Positions 17,774 through 26,485 of a DNA stretch of 64,000 bases are shown piece by piece. The translations under genes and the position numbers were made by a program. Each line of letters starts with the position of its first letter. The stretch's first letter is position 1. Under the pieces are notes generated by a model. That model saw only the letters and a list, made by a program, of their open reading frames with translations, was not told where the DNA came from and made no database searches. The stretch is from Nocardia exalbida NBRC 100660 (GTDB lineage: Bacteria; Actinomycetota; Actinomycetes; Mycobacteriales; Mycobacteriaceae), in assembly GCF_000308575.1 (NCBI RefSeq), contig NZ_BAFZ01000082.1, positions 1 through 64,000 of the forward strand. The letters are read 5' to 3'.

Positions 17774-18502
17774 TCAGGACCGAACCAGTGTGCCGATCTT
17801 CTCACCGGCGACCGCGCGGGCGATATTGCCCTTGGTCAACAAATTGAACACCAGAATCGGCATCTGGTTGTCCATGCACAAGCTGAAGGCGGTCGCGTCC
17901 GCGACCTTGAGGTCGCGCTCGATGACCTCTTTGTGCGTGATCTCGGAGTACATGGTCGCGGTCTCGTCGACGCGCGGGTCGGCGGTGAACACCCCGTCGA
18001 CCGCCTTGGCCATCAACACCACGTCCGCGCCGATCTCCAGCGCTCGCTGCGCGGCGGTGGTGTCGGTGGAGAAGTACGGCATGCCCATCCCCGCGCCGAA
18101 GATGACCACGCGGCCCTTCTCCAGGTGACGCTTGGCGCGCAGCGGGAGGTAGGGCTCGGCGACCTGGCCCATGGTGATCGCGGTCTGCACCCGGGTGTCC
18201 ACGCCCTGCTGCTGCAGGAAGTCTTGCAGGGCAAGGCTGTTCATCACCGTGCCGAGCATGCCCATGTAGTCGGAACGCGCGCGTTCCATGCCGCGTTCCT
18301 CGAGTTCGGCGCCGCGGAAGAAGTTCCCGCCGCCGATCACGACGGCCACCTGCATGCCGGTGGCGACCACCTCGGCGATCTGCTCGGCCACCGTCTGCAC
18401 GACGTCCGGGTCGAGCCCGACCTTCCCGCCGCCGAACATCTCCCCGCCGAGTTTCAGCAGTACCCGGCGATATCCTGGGCGATCGGTCCCCGGGTCCGTC
18501 AT
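17774..18502 (-). CDS. pyrH: UMP kinase
   Basis: A 242-residue UMP kinase of the amino-acid-kinase fold, making UDP for nucleotide, peptidoglycan and arabinogalactan precursors. The start is ATG 18502, with AAGGAGA upstream. Motifs are LLKLGGEMF near 15, the glycine loop VVIGGGNFFRG, and DTTAAQRALEIGADVVLMAK. A strong terminator separates it from tsf, so it probably has its own promoter within the 195-bp gap. Confidence 0.97.
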   Translation of the reverse strand: MTDPGTDRPGYRRVLLKLGGEMFGGGKVGLDPDVVQTVAEQIAEVVATGMQVAVVIGGGNFFRGAELEERGMERARSDYMGMLGTVMNSLALQDFLQQQGVDTRVQTAITMGQVAEPYLPLRAKRHLEKGRVVIFGAGMGMPYFSTDTTAAQRALEIGADVVLMAKAVDGVFTADPRVDETATMYSEITHKEVIERDLKVADATAFSLCMDNQMPILVFNLLTKGNIARAVAGEKIGTLVRS

Positions 18503-18631
18503 GGGTCTCCAGTCTCCTTCGGCGAGGGATTGTCGTTCTAGCGGCGATTCGTTGCGCGCGGCAGGCGCCTGTGACGTAGAGCAAGGCAGAGCGGCATCCA
18601 TCCTGCCTTATTCGGTTGGAGCGGCAGCAGA

Positions 18632-18674
18632 AGGCCCCCCGTCAACCGGCGTTCGTTCGGTCGGCGGGGGGCCT
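18632..18674 (-). terminator. Terminator after tsf
   Basis: A perfect 10-bp stem, AGGCCCCCCG at 18632-18641 and its complement at 18665-18674, 24 bp after the tsf stop. On the minus strand CTTCTGCTG follows the stem, with only a few T residues. Confidence 0.65.
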
Positions 18675-18697
18675 GCACGCTGGGGGTGCGGCGAGAC

Positions 18698-19522
18698 TCA
18701 GTTCGCGCCGACCTCGAAGCGGGCGAAGCGGGTGACGGTGACACCGGCCTCGTCCAGCAACGCCTTGACGGTCTTCTTCGAATCGGTGACCGACGGCTGC
18801 TCGAGCAGCACGACATCCTTGAAGAAGCCGTTGACCCGGCCCTCGGTGATCTTCGGCAGCGCGGCCTCGGGCTTGCCCTCCTCGCGAGCGGTCTGCTCGG
18901 CGATGCGGCGCTCGTTCTCCACGATGTCGGCAGGAACCTCGTCGCGGGTCACGTACTTGGCCTTGAGCGCGGCGACCTGCATGGCGGCGGAGCGGGCGGC
19001 CTCAGCCGCGGCGTCACCTTCGCCGGTGTACTCGACCAGCACGCCGACGGCGGGCGGCAGGTCGGAGGCACGCTTGTGCAGGTAGGTGGCGACCGGGCCG
19101 TCCAGCGAGATGACACGGCGCAGCTCGAGCTTCTCGCCGATCTTCGCGGCCAGCGCCTGCACCGCCTCGTCGACGGTCTTGCCGCCCAGGTCCAGCGCCT
19201 TCAGCGTCTCCAGGTCGCCGGGCTTGGCGGCCGCCGCCGCGGCGACGACCTGCTCGGCCAGCTGCTGGAACTCCGCGTTCTTCGCGACGAAGTCGGTCTC
19301 GGAGTTGATCTCGACCATGACGCCGTCCTTGGCGGCGACCAGGCCTTCGGCGGTGGTCCGCTCGGCACGCTTGCCGACGTCCTTCGCGCCCTTGATGCGC
19401 AGCAGCTCGACGGCCTTGTCGAAATCACCGTCGGTCTCGGCCAGCGCGTTCTTGCAGTCCATCATGCCGGAGCCGGTCAGCTCCCGGAGCCGCTTCACAT
19501 CGGCAGCGGTGTAGTTCGCCAT
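18698..19522 (-). CDS. tsf: Elongation factor Ts
   Basis: A 274-residue guanine-nucleotide exchange factor for EF-Tu. The N-terminal UBA-like domain has LRELTGSGMMDCKNAL, followed by the core with the conserved INSETDFVAKN segment near 72-82. The sequence ends with a C-terminal module after TEGRVNGFFKDVVLLEQPSV. It is paired with rpsB, 99 bp upstream, the universal rpsB-tsf order. Confidence 0.97.
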   Translation of the reverse strand: MANYTAADVKRLRELTGSGMMDCKNALAETDGDFDKAVELLRIKGAKDVGKRAERTTAEGLVAAKDGVMVEINSETDFVAKNAEFQQLAEQVVAAAAAAKPGDLETLKALDLGGKTVDEAVQALAAKIGEKLELRRVISLDGPVATYLHKRASDLPPAVGVLVEYTGEGDAAAEAARSAAMQVAALKAKYVTRDEVPADIVENERRIAEQTAREEGKPEAALPKITEGRVNGFFKDVVLLEQPSVTDSKKTVKALLDEAGVTVTRFARFEVGAN

Positions 19523-19621
19523 TCTCGGCGAGCCTCCTTTGGAGAAGTATGAGTGTTGGCAGCGGCGATCACGATGGCACTCGCTCGTGATCGCCGCCGA
19601 AACTGTGCGTTACGACGAGAC

Positions 19622-20446
19622 TCAGGCCTCAGCCGAGGCCTCGGCCGAGGTCTCGGTGGCCTCGGCGGCGGGGGCGGCCTGCGCGAGCAGCTCCTGCTCC
19701 CACTCGGCCAGCGGCTCGCCCGCGCCCGCCTCCGGCTTCTCGTCGCCCGAGGACGCGCCTGCGCGCGCCTGCACACCCTCGGCCACCGCGGAGGCGACGA
19801 CCTTGGTCAGCAGGGCGGCGGAGCGGATCGCGTCGTCGTTACCCGGGATCGGGTAGTCGACCAGGTCGGGGTCGCAGTTGGTGTCCAGGATCGCGATGAC
19901 CGGGATGTTCAGCTTGCGCGCCTCGCCGACGGCGATGTGCTCCTTGTTGGTGTCGACGACCCAGATGGCCGAGGGCACCTTCTGCATGTCGCGGATACCG
20001 CCGAGGGTGCGCTCCAGCTTGTTCATCTCACGCGTCAGCATGAGGATTTCCTTCTTGGTGCGACCCTCGAAGCCACCGGTCTGCTCCATGGCCTCGAGCT
20101 CCTTGAGGCGCTGCAGGCGCTTGTGCACGGTGGAGAAGTTGGTGAGCATGCCGCCCAGCCAGCGCTGGTTGACGTAGGGCATCCCGACGCGAGTCGCCTC
20201 GGCCGCGATCGACTCCTGGGCCTGCTTCTTGGTGCCGACGAAGAGGACGGTGCCACCGTGGGCGACGGTCTCCTTGACGAACTCGTAGGCCTTGTCGATG
20301 TAGGTCAGCGTCTGCTGCAGGTCGATGATGTAGATGCCGTTGCGGTCGGTGAAGATGAACCGCTTCATCTTCGGGTTCCAGCGCCGGGTCTGGTGTCCGA
20401 AGTGTGCGCCGCTGTCGAGCAGCTGCTTCATGGTTACGACAGCCAT
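19622..20446 (-). CDS. rpsB: 30S ribosomal protein S2
   Basis: A 274-residue S2 protein of the small subunit. The N-terminal signature is LLDSGAHFGHQTRRWNPKM; RTKKEILMLTREMNKL and VVDTNKEHIAVGEARKL are further conserved segments. The last 50 residues are an acidic Ala/Glu-rich tail typical of actinobacterial S2. It is first in the rpsB-tsf unit. Confidence 0.98.
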   Translation of the reverse strand: MAVVTMKQLLDSGAHFGHQTRRWNPKMKRFIFTDRNGIYIIDLQQTLTYIDKAYEFVKETVAHGGTVLFVGTKKQAQESIAAEATRVGMPYVNQRWLGGMLTNFSTVHKRLQRLKELEAMEQTGGFEGRTKKEILMLTREMNKLERTLGGIRDMQKVPSAIWVVDTNKEHIAVGEARKLNIPVIAILDTNCDPDLVDYPIPGNDDAIRSAALLTKVVASAVAEGVQARAGASSGDEKPEAGAGEPLAEWEQELLAQAAPAAEATETSAEASAEA

Positions 20447-20824
20447 AGCTCCCGTATCTCTCTTTCATTTGCCGGTTGACGCAGTGAATCGGCGATCCAC
20501 TGCCCTGGCGCCGCCGAATCGTCGGACCCGACCGCGAGGGTGGGACCAGCCGGCGATTCCCTGTTCCGAACACGCTGCCGCGAACTCACGTATGTCGAGT
20601 TCGATCCGAACAGCGCCGCTATGAACAAGCACGGGTGGCGCGCGAAGTCGGTCCATGCAAACACAGACCGCCCGATCAGTTTACGGCCTCGTGGCACCCA
20701 GACCTAAATCGGTTCGATCCGAAGCCTTGACCAGCCGGAACGTCAGCTTTCCACAAGCGAGCGCGTTATCCACATTCCACGAATCGAGCCCTGGGAGCCG
20801 CCGCAACCGCGGAAGGCTGGAGCC
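20447..20824. other. Divergent control region upstream of rpsB
   Basis: A 378-bp region between rpsB (minus) and the small secreted-protein gene (plus). It should hold the rpsB-tsf promoter and any leader, but I could not place -10/-35 elements with confidence. Small ORFs here have no coding support. A T-arm-like string near 20712 is not part of a tRNA cloverleaf. Confidence 0.5.
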
Positions 20825-21106
20825 ATGAAACCGCTCTCCACCGCGACCACCTTCCTCGTCCCCCTGTTCTTCGTGCTCGGCATCGTCGCCGCTCCGCCGG
20901 TCGGTGCCGAGACTCCTGCCGCGGAGCCCGTGCGCGGGGCGTGCACGGGGTCCGTTTGCCTGCCGTCTCTGTCCGATCTGCTGCGGCGCGCGCCGCTGCC
21001 GTTCCGGCAATCCGGGCTCGGTGCGGGCGGGCACGAGCATCCCGAGACGGCTTCCGCCTCCGGCGGCGACCTGTGCGCGCCGCCCGCACCCCTCTGCGGA
21101 GCGTGA
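20825..21106 (+). CDS. Small secreted Cys-containing protein
   Basis: A 93-residue ORF with a purine-rich ribosome-binding stretch (GGAAGGCTGGAG) just before ATG 20825. A typical Sec signal peptide (hydrophobic 9-24, cleavage after VGA at about 28) leaves a 65-residue mature part with four cysteines in two close pairs (ACTGSVC and CAPPAPLC), suggesting disulfides. The stop overlaps a GTG (21103) of the M23 peptidase frame by the GTGA arrangement, implying translational coupling. I know no family. It is shorter and less conserved-looking than its neighbours, so a non-coding ORF is not excluded. Confidence 0.55.
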   Translation: MKPLSTATTFLVPLFFVLGIVAAPPVGAETPAAEPVRGACTGSVCLPSLSDLLRRAPLPFRQSGLGAGGHEHPETASASGGDLCAPPAPLCGA

Positions 21107-21147
21107 TCGGACCTCCCGGCCCGGCACCGAAGACCAGTTCGAATGCC

Positions 21148-21894
21148 ATGTGGACTCGTCGGCGTATTTCTTCGGCCTTGGCTCTCGGTATCGCCGCGAT
21201 CGTCGCGACGGCCCCGACCACGACAGCCGGCCCCGAAGGACGGTTCGGCTGGCCCCTGCAACCACGTCCCGCGGTCGAACGGCACTTCGACAAACCCGCG
21301 CAGAACTGGCTACCGGGGCATCGAGGGGTCGATCTGGCAGGCGTCGAGGGTCAGGCGGTGCTCGCGGTGGGAGAAGGGATCGTCGTGTTCGCCGGAACCG
21401 TGGCAGACAAGCCGGTCGTGTCCATCGATCACCCCGGCGGCCTGCGCACGACTTACGAGCCCGTCCGCGCCGAGGTTCCCGTGGGCAGGCGGGTCGGCCG
21501 CGGCACCCGGATCGGGACACTCGAGTCCGGGCACCCTGGGTGTGTGACGGCATGTCTGCACTGGGGAGCCCGCGCCGAGGGCGGTCGGCGCCGCACGCGC
21601 GAGTATCTCGACCCCCTCGGGCTGCTCCACCTCACTCCCCTGCGGCTGAAACCGGTGCGTTCCGGAGCCCGAATCGAACGGGGCCGCCCTCGACCCAGCA
21701 GCAGCGACCGGTCTCGCCTCACGCTTCCGGATCGCGTCTCCCCTCCCGTTGCGGCGCGACTCTGCGCCTCTGAGCCCCCGCACCGGATGACTCGCTGTTT
21801 CCTGGCGCTCGAGTCGTTTCTTCGAGGAGCCCGGAACGATCGCAACCGGCGTGTCGGCGAGCCGGGGGTGGCGGGACCGTGGGCGGTGGGGTGA
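21148..21894 (+). CDS. M23 family (LytM-type) secreted peptidase, extended C-terminus
   Basis: A 248-residue exported protein. From ATG 21148 a signal peptide runs to about TTTAG at 28; a GTG at 21103, coupled to the preceding stop, would add 15 residues. The M23 fold shows GHRGVDLAG (zinc-binding H-x3-D), a central YEPV-AEVPVGRRV strand, and CLHWGAR, where the first His of the usual HLH is Cys. This position in synteny, divergent from rpsB, is that of Rv2891. After PLGLLHLTPLRLKPVR, where such proteins normally stop, the frame runs 85 residues further with Arg/Pro-rich sequence lacking domain character, suggesting a lost stop. It may cleave peptidoglycan, or be inactive because of the Cys substitution. 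Confidence 0.82.
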   Translation: MWTRRRISSALALGIAAIVATAPTTTAGPEGRFGWPLQPRPAVERHFDKPAQNWLPGHRGVDLAGVEGQAVLAVGEGIVVFAGTVADKPVVSIDHPGGLRTTYEPVRAEVPVGRRVGRGTRIGTLESGHPGCVTACLHWGARAEGGRRRTREYLDPLGLLHLTPLRLKPVRSGARIERGRPRPSSSDRSRLTLPDRVSPPVAARLCASEPPHRMTRCFLALESFLRGARNDRNRRVGEPGVAGPWAVG

Positions 21895-21904
21895 AGATCG
21901 GGGC

Positions 21905-22423
21905 ATGGCGGATGGACGCGCAGGGTCGTCGTTCACGTATTCCCAGGTCGGCGCGACACGAGACGCGGTGCCGGAGGGTTATCACGGTTTACGGCTGCGG
22001 CGACGTATCGGTCGGGGACGCGCGCTGTTCGAGCGGGCCGGTGCGGAGATCCTGGCCTACCGGATACAGAAAGGGACCGGAATCTTTCGATCCGCCGACA
22101 CCCCGACGGCCGAACCCGGTACCTCCATCACGGTGCGGCTCGGACCCGGCCCATTCGGGATCACCGCGCCGTGCCGCGTGGTGTACGTCCTCGACGAGCC
22201 GGACCGGCGGGGGTTCGCGTACGGAACCTTGCCCGGACATCCGGCGTCCGGCGAAGAACTGTTCGCCGTCGAATACGACCCCGCCGATGACGCGGTGTAC
22301 GGACTGATCGTCGCGTTCTCGCGCCCCGCGACCTGGTACACCCGGCTCGGGGGACCCGTGGTACGGCTGATCCAGCGCTTCGTCGCGGGCCGGTACCTCG
22401 CGACATTGCCGACGTCGGCCTGA
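21905..22423 (+). CDS. DUF1990 family protein
   Basis: A 172-residue soluble protein starting at ATG 21905. It has DUF1990 features: FTYSQVGATR near the start, GYHGLRLRRRIGRG, a VVYVLDEPDRRGFAYGTLPGHPA strand block and EELFAVEYD, ending in FSRPATWYTRLGG. No catalytic motif is known for the family; the domain resembles a START-like lipid-binding fold, which is inference. It follows the M23 gene by 10 bp and is convergent with the alkylsulfatase gene. Confidence 0.88.
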   Translation: MADGRAGSSFTYSQVGATRDAVPEGYHGLRLRRRIGRGRALFERAGAEILAYRIQKGTGIFRSADTPTAEPGTSITVRLGPGPFGITAPCRVVYVLDEPDRRGFAYGTLPGHPASGEELFAVEYDPADDAVYGLIVAFSRPATWYTRLGGPVVRLIQRFVAGRYLATLPTSA

Positions 22424-22448
22424 CCCGGACACCCGTCGCCGGCCGGGG

Positions 22449-24350
22449 CTACGGGGTGACGATCGCGAAATCGGGATCGGGAGCGTCGAAGATGCCGACC
22501 AGTTCGGCGAGCTTGGTGACGTCTCCCTCGATGACGATGTCGCCCGCGGCTGCCGCGACGCCGAAGTCGTCGCCGGCCAGCAACACTCGGATCAGGGTGG
22601 ACTTGGCCAGCGTGAACGTGGCATCGGGTTCCGGGAGGGTCATGCCGGGCGCGATGTCGAAGTGGGTGAGGCGGCCGTTGCGCAATTCGAGCCGGTGGGT
22701 GCGGTCCTGATCGGTGAGTATCCAGTCCGTCACGAGCCGATGGTTCCACGCCTTGGGGCCGTCGACGCGCAACGCCAAGGCGTCGAAGATCTGGTCGATA
22801 CTCAGTGCCGCCACCATGGTCGGCGATTCGCTCTTGGTGGGCGTGCCGAACGAGCCGTAGCGCAGCTCGTAGGCTCCGCTGAGATAGAAATTGCGCCAGG
22901 TCGCGTTCTCCGCCCCATAGCCCAGTTGCTCGAACGTCGTGGCCTGCAATTGCTTCGCGTCGTCGTTGTCCGGCTCGGCGAAGATGACGTAGTTGAGCAC
23001 CTGCGCCACCCAGCGGTAGTCCCCGGCGTCGTAGGAGGCCCGCGCCTTGCGCAGCACTTCGTCCGCGCCGCCCATGAATTCCACGTGCCGCCGGGCGGAT
23101 TCGACCGGCGGGTGCTCCCACAGGTGGGCGGGGTTGCCGTCGAACCAGCCCATGTAGCGCTGGTAGACGGCCTTCACGTTGTGGCTGACCGAACCGTAGT
23201 ATCCGCGCGTGTGCCAGGCCTGCTCGATGGCGGGCGGAAGAGTGACCAACTCGGCGATCTCCGCGCCCACGTAGCCCTGATTCAGCAGGCGGACGGTCTG
23301 GTCGTGCAGGTACCCGTACAGGTCGCGTTGCAGGGAGAGGAATTCCACCAGGCGTTCGGTGCCCCAGGTCGGCCAATGGTGCGAGGCGAAGACGACGTCG
23401 GAATCGCGGGCGAACAGGTTGATCGCCTCGGTCAGATATCTCGCCCAGATATGAGCGTCGCGTACCAGCGCGCCGCGCAACGTGAGCACGTTGTGCAGCG
23501 TGTGGGTCGCGTTCTCCGCCATGCAGAGGGCGCGGCGGTCGGGGAAGTGGAAGTTCATCTCCGCGGGTGCTTCGGTGCCGGGGGTGAGCTGGAAGACCAT
23601 CCGTATGCCGTCGATCGTCTCCTCTTGGCCGGTGGCGGTGATGTCGACGGACGGCGGGATCAGCGTGACCGTGCCGACCGACGTGGTCTGACCGAGCCCG
23701 GAGCCCACCGCGCCCAGCGGTCCGCGCGGCAGCACCGCGCCGTACATGTACCCGGCGCGGCGCGCCATCGCCGTTCCCGCGTAGATGTTCTCGGCCACCG
23801 CGTGTTCCAGGAAACCGGCCGGAGCCAGCACCGGACAGCGCCCTTCCTCGACCGCCGCCGCGGTGGTGACTCCGCACGCCCCGCCGAAGTGGTCGATGTG
23901 CGAATGCGTATAGATCAGACCGGTCACCGGCCGGTCGCCCCGATGGGCGCGGTAGAGCGCGAGACCGGCCGCCGCGGTCTCGGCCGAGATCAGCGGATCG
24001 ATCACGAGAACGCCGGTTTCGCCTTCGACCAGCGTCATATTGGAGATGTCGAAACCGCGGATCTGATAGATGCCCTCGGTCACCTCGAACAATCCTTGTC
24101 GCATCGCGAGGCCCGACTGCCGCCACAGGCTGGGATGCACCGAGGCCGGGCAGGGATCCCGCAGGAACGAATAGGAGTCGTTGTCCCACACGACGGTTCC
24201 GTCTTCGGAGGTGACCACGCCGGGTTCCAGCGCGGCGATGAAACCGCGCTCGGAGTCGGCCAGATCGGCCGTGTCGGCGAAAGGCAGGGCGGCGGTCGCG
24301 CGCTCGTGCTCCGCGACGATGAAGTGGCTCGGCTCGCTCGCTGTGCTCAT
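22449..24350 (-). CDS. Alkylsulfatase (metallo-beta-lactamase fold, SdsA1 type)
   Basis: A 633-residue type III alkylsulfatase that would hydrolyse primary alkyl sulfates such as SDS to alcohol and sulfate with two zinc ions. The start is ATG 24350 after a perfect AGGAGG. The metal motif is T-H149-S-H151-I-D153-H154 in YTHSHIDHFGG; MAENATHTLHN and ASHHWPTWG supply further ligands. The C-terminal SCP2-like domain (about 515-633) begins after a dimerisation region. Unlike Pseudomonas SdsA1 it has no signal peptide, so the enzyme is likely cytoplasmic. It follows two DUF202 membrane-protein genes by 47 bp on the same strand, probably in one operon. Confidence 0.92.
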   Translation of the reverse strand: MSTASEPSHFIVAEHERATAALPFADTADLADSERGFIAALEPGVVTSEDGTVVWDNDSYSFLRDPCPASVHPSLWRQSGLAMRQGLFEVTEGIYQIRGFDISNMTLVEGETGVLVIDPLISAETAAAGLALYRAHRGDRPVTGLIYTHSHIDHFGGACGVTTAAAVEEGRCPVLAPAGFLEHAVAENIYAGTAMARRAGYMYGAVLPRGPLGAVGSGLGQTTSVGTVTLIPPSVDITATGQEETIDGIRMVFQLTPGTEAPAEMNFHFPDRRALCMAENATHTLHNVLTLRGALVRDAHIWARYLTEAINLFARDSDVVFASHHWPTWGTERLVEFLSLQRDLYGYLHDQTVRLLNQGYVGAEIAELVTLPPAIEQAWHTRGYYGSVSHNVKAVYQRYMGWFDGNPAHLWEHPPVESARRHVEFMGGADEVLRKARASYDAGDYRWVAQVLNYVIFAEPDNDDAKQLQATTFEQLGYGAENATWRNFYLSGAYELRYGSFGTPTKSESPTMVAALSIDQIFDALALRVDGPKAWNHRLVTDWILTDQDRTHRLELRNGRLTHFDIAPGMTLPEPDATFTLAKSTLIRVLLAGDDFGVAAAAGDIVIEGDVTKLAELVGIFDAPDPDFAIVTP

Positions 24351-24397
24351 TGTCGTCCTCCTGTCGTCTCGGCCAACCTTGCTGGGCCGCCGGCCCT

Positions 24398-24706
24398 TCA
24401 GGGCAGCGGTTCGAGAGAACCGGCCGCCGCGGCGGCCAGCGCGACCACGACCACCGCCATCGCCGTCCCGGCGATGACGCGGCCGCCATGGGCGTAGTGG
24501 CCTCGGTGAAGCGCGCGGTTGCGCAGGTAGCAGCCCCCGGCCAGCGCCGCCATCGCGATCGCGGCGCCGATGGGCGCGACGGCGGCCGCGCGCCACCCAC
24601 TGCCGAGCGCCTGATGCATGAACAGCGTGCCGACGACCATCGCCGATACGGCGGTGCGCCGCCAAGCCAGCGCGGTGCGTTCGGCGGACAGATGCGGCGC
24701 GCTCAT
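24398..24706 (-). CDS. DUF202 membrane protein (YidG-like)
   Basis: A 102-residue protein with the DUF202 opening SAERTALAWRRTAVS (about 7-21), followed by three hydrophobic helices. Its ATG overlaps the stop of the preceding DUF202 gene by 4 bp (ATGA), so translation is coupled. In E. coli two DUF202 proteins, YidG and YidH, lie beside the putative sulfatase gene yidJ; the pairing with an alkylsulfatase here is parallel. Function unknown. Confidence 0.82.
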   Translation of the reverse strand: MSAPHLSAERTALAWRRTAVSAMVVGTLFMHQALGSGWRAAAVAPIGAAIAMAALAGGCYLRNRALHRGHYAHGGRVIAGTAMAVVVVALAAAAAGSLEPLP

Positions 24707-25068
24707 CGCAGCAGCACCGCCACACCCGCCAGCACCGAGACGATCGCGATGCCCGCCGACAGGATCGGCACCAGCACCGTCTCCGGCAGCGGATCGCCGC
24801 GCCGCATGGCCACGCCGATGCGCCGCCAGTGCGCGTACGCGCCGACCGCGACGACCGCCGCCAAGACCAGGCAGCTCAACGCGATCGCGCGCCGCAGCCC
24901 TGCGATCCGGAACGACTGGACCAGTGTGTGCACAGCGACGCCGCCGGCCAGCAGCCCGAGCGCGGTCCGCATCCAGGCCAGGAAGGTGCGCTCGTTCGCG
25001 AGCGTGAAGCGGTAGTCGAGTTCCTCGTCGCCCTCTTCCGATTCGGCTTCCGGATTCGGCAGCGTCAC
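24703..25068 (-). CDS. DUF202 membrane protein (YidH-like)
   Basis: A 121-residue protein from GTG 25068, the first start giving a normal family length. The acidic N-terminus is followed by the DUF202 signature RFTLANERTFLAWMRTALGL and three membrane helices; the segment RRGDPLPE between helices 2 and 3 is typical of YidH. It is first in the three-gene unit with the second DUF202 protein and the alkylsulfatase. No enzymatic role is known. Confidence 0.85.
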   Translation of the reverse strand: MTLPNPEAESEEGDEELDYRFTLANERTFLAWMRTALGLLAGGVAVHTLVQSFRIAGLRRAIALSCLVLAAVVAVGAYAHWRRIGVAMRRGDPLPETVLVPILSAGIAIVSVLAGVAVLLR

Positions 25069-25618
25069 GCCGCCTCGGTTCGGATCGAGCGCCCCGCGGC
25101 GTCCGCCCACGTGGGGGTCGGGTGGCCGGCACACGCGTGCCGCGAGAAGGGGCGGCTCCTGGCACAAGGTGTTCTTCCGGCGCGCAGCTTCACGCCGGAC
25201 CGCACGGTGGTCACACCACCCCACGCTAGCGGGAGGAGTGGAAGCTCGCGGCTGGTCCGCACCGGCCGTGGGAACGCGATCGGTGACGGTACGCGCGCCG
25301 GAACGTTCGCCCTGGCGTGCGCGCCAACCCTCGTATCACGCAGAGGACCGGCTGCCGCCTCGAGGGGTTCCATGCCAGTCAGCAACCATGTCTGCCATAG
25401 GCAGCCGACCGGACGGCAGGCTCCCGGAAGTCGCCGGTGCTCGGATGGTCGTCGCAGCTCGAAGTCCACTTCATGCGCGCAGATCCGGTCGGTGACGATC
25501 ACGGGCACACTCCATAACCGAGAGCATTGGCAAATGATCAGCTACGTCAGCGTAACCGGCGCCATGAGCACCGTCCACGCTCCCCGCCCGCCCGTGACCG
25601 GGTGGTTACCCAGCGGCG
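25069..25618. other. 550-bp stretch without a supported gene
   Basis: Between the DUF202 start and the 3' end of the decarboxylase-like gene. Several overlapping open frames exist on both strands, but none has a good start site, motif or matching neighbour. It must hold the promoter for the DUF202-alkylsulfatase unit near its left end. A remnant of a lost gene is possible. Confidence 0.5.
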
Positions 25619-26347
25619 TCAGACCGCGATCGCGTCCTCGAACGTCATGGCCAGTCGCGAGACGGACGAGGACATCACCGCACGCTTCGGCAGGCCGAGC
25701 GACCGGAGTTCCGCGGCGATCTCGTGGTCCCCGAGTGTCAGCTCGGCCCCGCCGAAACGCGCCCGCATACCCGAAGGCCGCATCTCCCAGCGCGTGCAGC
25801 GGGTGACGCCATCGATGTGCGAGTAGGCGTCGAAGGAGGACCCGGTGGCGCGGTTCGGAGTCGCGAACCCGGGCCGAATCGCGAGATCGGCGATGAGCTG
25901 CCCGTTCTGGTGCAGCGCGCCGGTGCGCGTCCGGCCACCGTGGTCGACGGCGAATTCGGCGAGTTCTTTGGGAAATCCCCAGATACCGCGTCCTGCGGCG
26001 AGGGTGAAATCACCGTCGACCGGCAGCCGGTGGATCAATACGCCGGCCTGCCCGGCCACCAGCGCCCGCAGATCCCCGAATCCCGAGGCCGCGCCGGCGG
26101 TGTGGTGGCGCACCATGAACGAGACGCCGAACTCGTTGTAGGGGCCCAGATCGCCGTCGACGTAGTCGACGAAGACCAGCGTGCACATCGCCCGCCCGCC
26201 CGGCAGCCGGAGCAGCCGCAGGCCGGAGTAGTCGATGAGGCGCTGCGCCGGCCCGGCGGGCACCAGATAGGTAGCCATGAACGCGTGCGCGAGCCGGATG
26301 CGGACCGGCATGCGCACCTCTCGGCCGAGGACGGTGTGCGTACTCAC
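25619..26347 (-). CDS. Acetoacetate decarboxylase family protein
   Basis: A 242-residue soluble protein starting at GTG 26347 (MSTHTVLGREVRMPVRI). The fold is that of acetoacetate decarboxylase: MCTLVFVDYVDGDLGPYNEFG in the middle and RGIWGFPKELAEF, where K127 is the candidate Schiff-base lysine. Family members decarboxylate acetoacetate or act on other beta-keto acids; many actinobacterial members are uncharacterised. It lies downstream of and on the same strand as the TetR gene, with a 152-bp gap holding inverted repeats and AT-rich -10-like sequence, so it may have its own regulated promoter. Confidence 0.82.
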   Translation of the reverse strand: MSTHTVLGREVRMPVRIRLAHAFMATYLVPAGPAQRLIDYSGLRLLRLPGGRAMCTLVFVDYVDGDLGPYNEFGVSFMVRHHTAGAASGFGDLRALVAGQAGVLIHRLPVDGDFTLAAGRGIWGFPKELAEFAVDHGGRTRTGALHQNGQLIADLAIRPGFATPNRATGSSFDAYSHIDGVTRCTRWEMRPSGMRARFGGAELTLGDHEIAAELRSLGLPKRAVMSSSVSRLAMTFEDAIAV

Positions 26348-26418
26348 GGAGACGCCTTTCTGCACAACTGCGGCAGACTGCGCCGCGTTGCCGCGCACAT
26401 GCCGCGAGAAGGTCTATA

Positions 26419-26485
26419 GAACAGGTATCAGTTTGTTCGCACGATACCGTCGATCCGCACGGTTTATACCAAAAATAACCTGTTC
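26419..26485. promoter_or_regulatory. Inverted repeats in the decarboxylase promoter region
   Basis: GAACAGGT (26419-26426) and its complement ACCTGTTC (26478-26485) flank an AT-rich stretch that contains TATAAA and TATAGA on the minus strand, upstream of the decarboxylase-like gene. Widely spaced half-sites of this type can be a regulator's two binding sites. Confidence 0.4.

Noticed and set aside
20700..20725. A tRNA T-arm-like string (GGTTCGATCC)
   Set aside because: No acceptor, D or anticodon stems can be built around it on either strand.
25069..25618. Open frames on both strands in the 550-bp gap
   Set aside because: Overlapping Arg/Pro-rich frames with no start signals or known domains.
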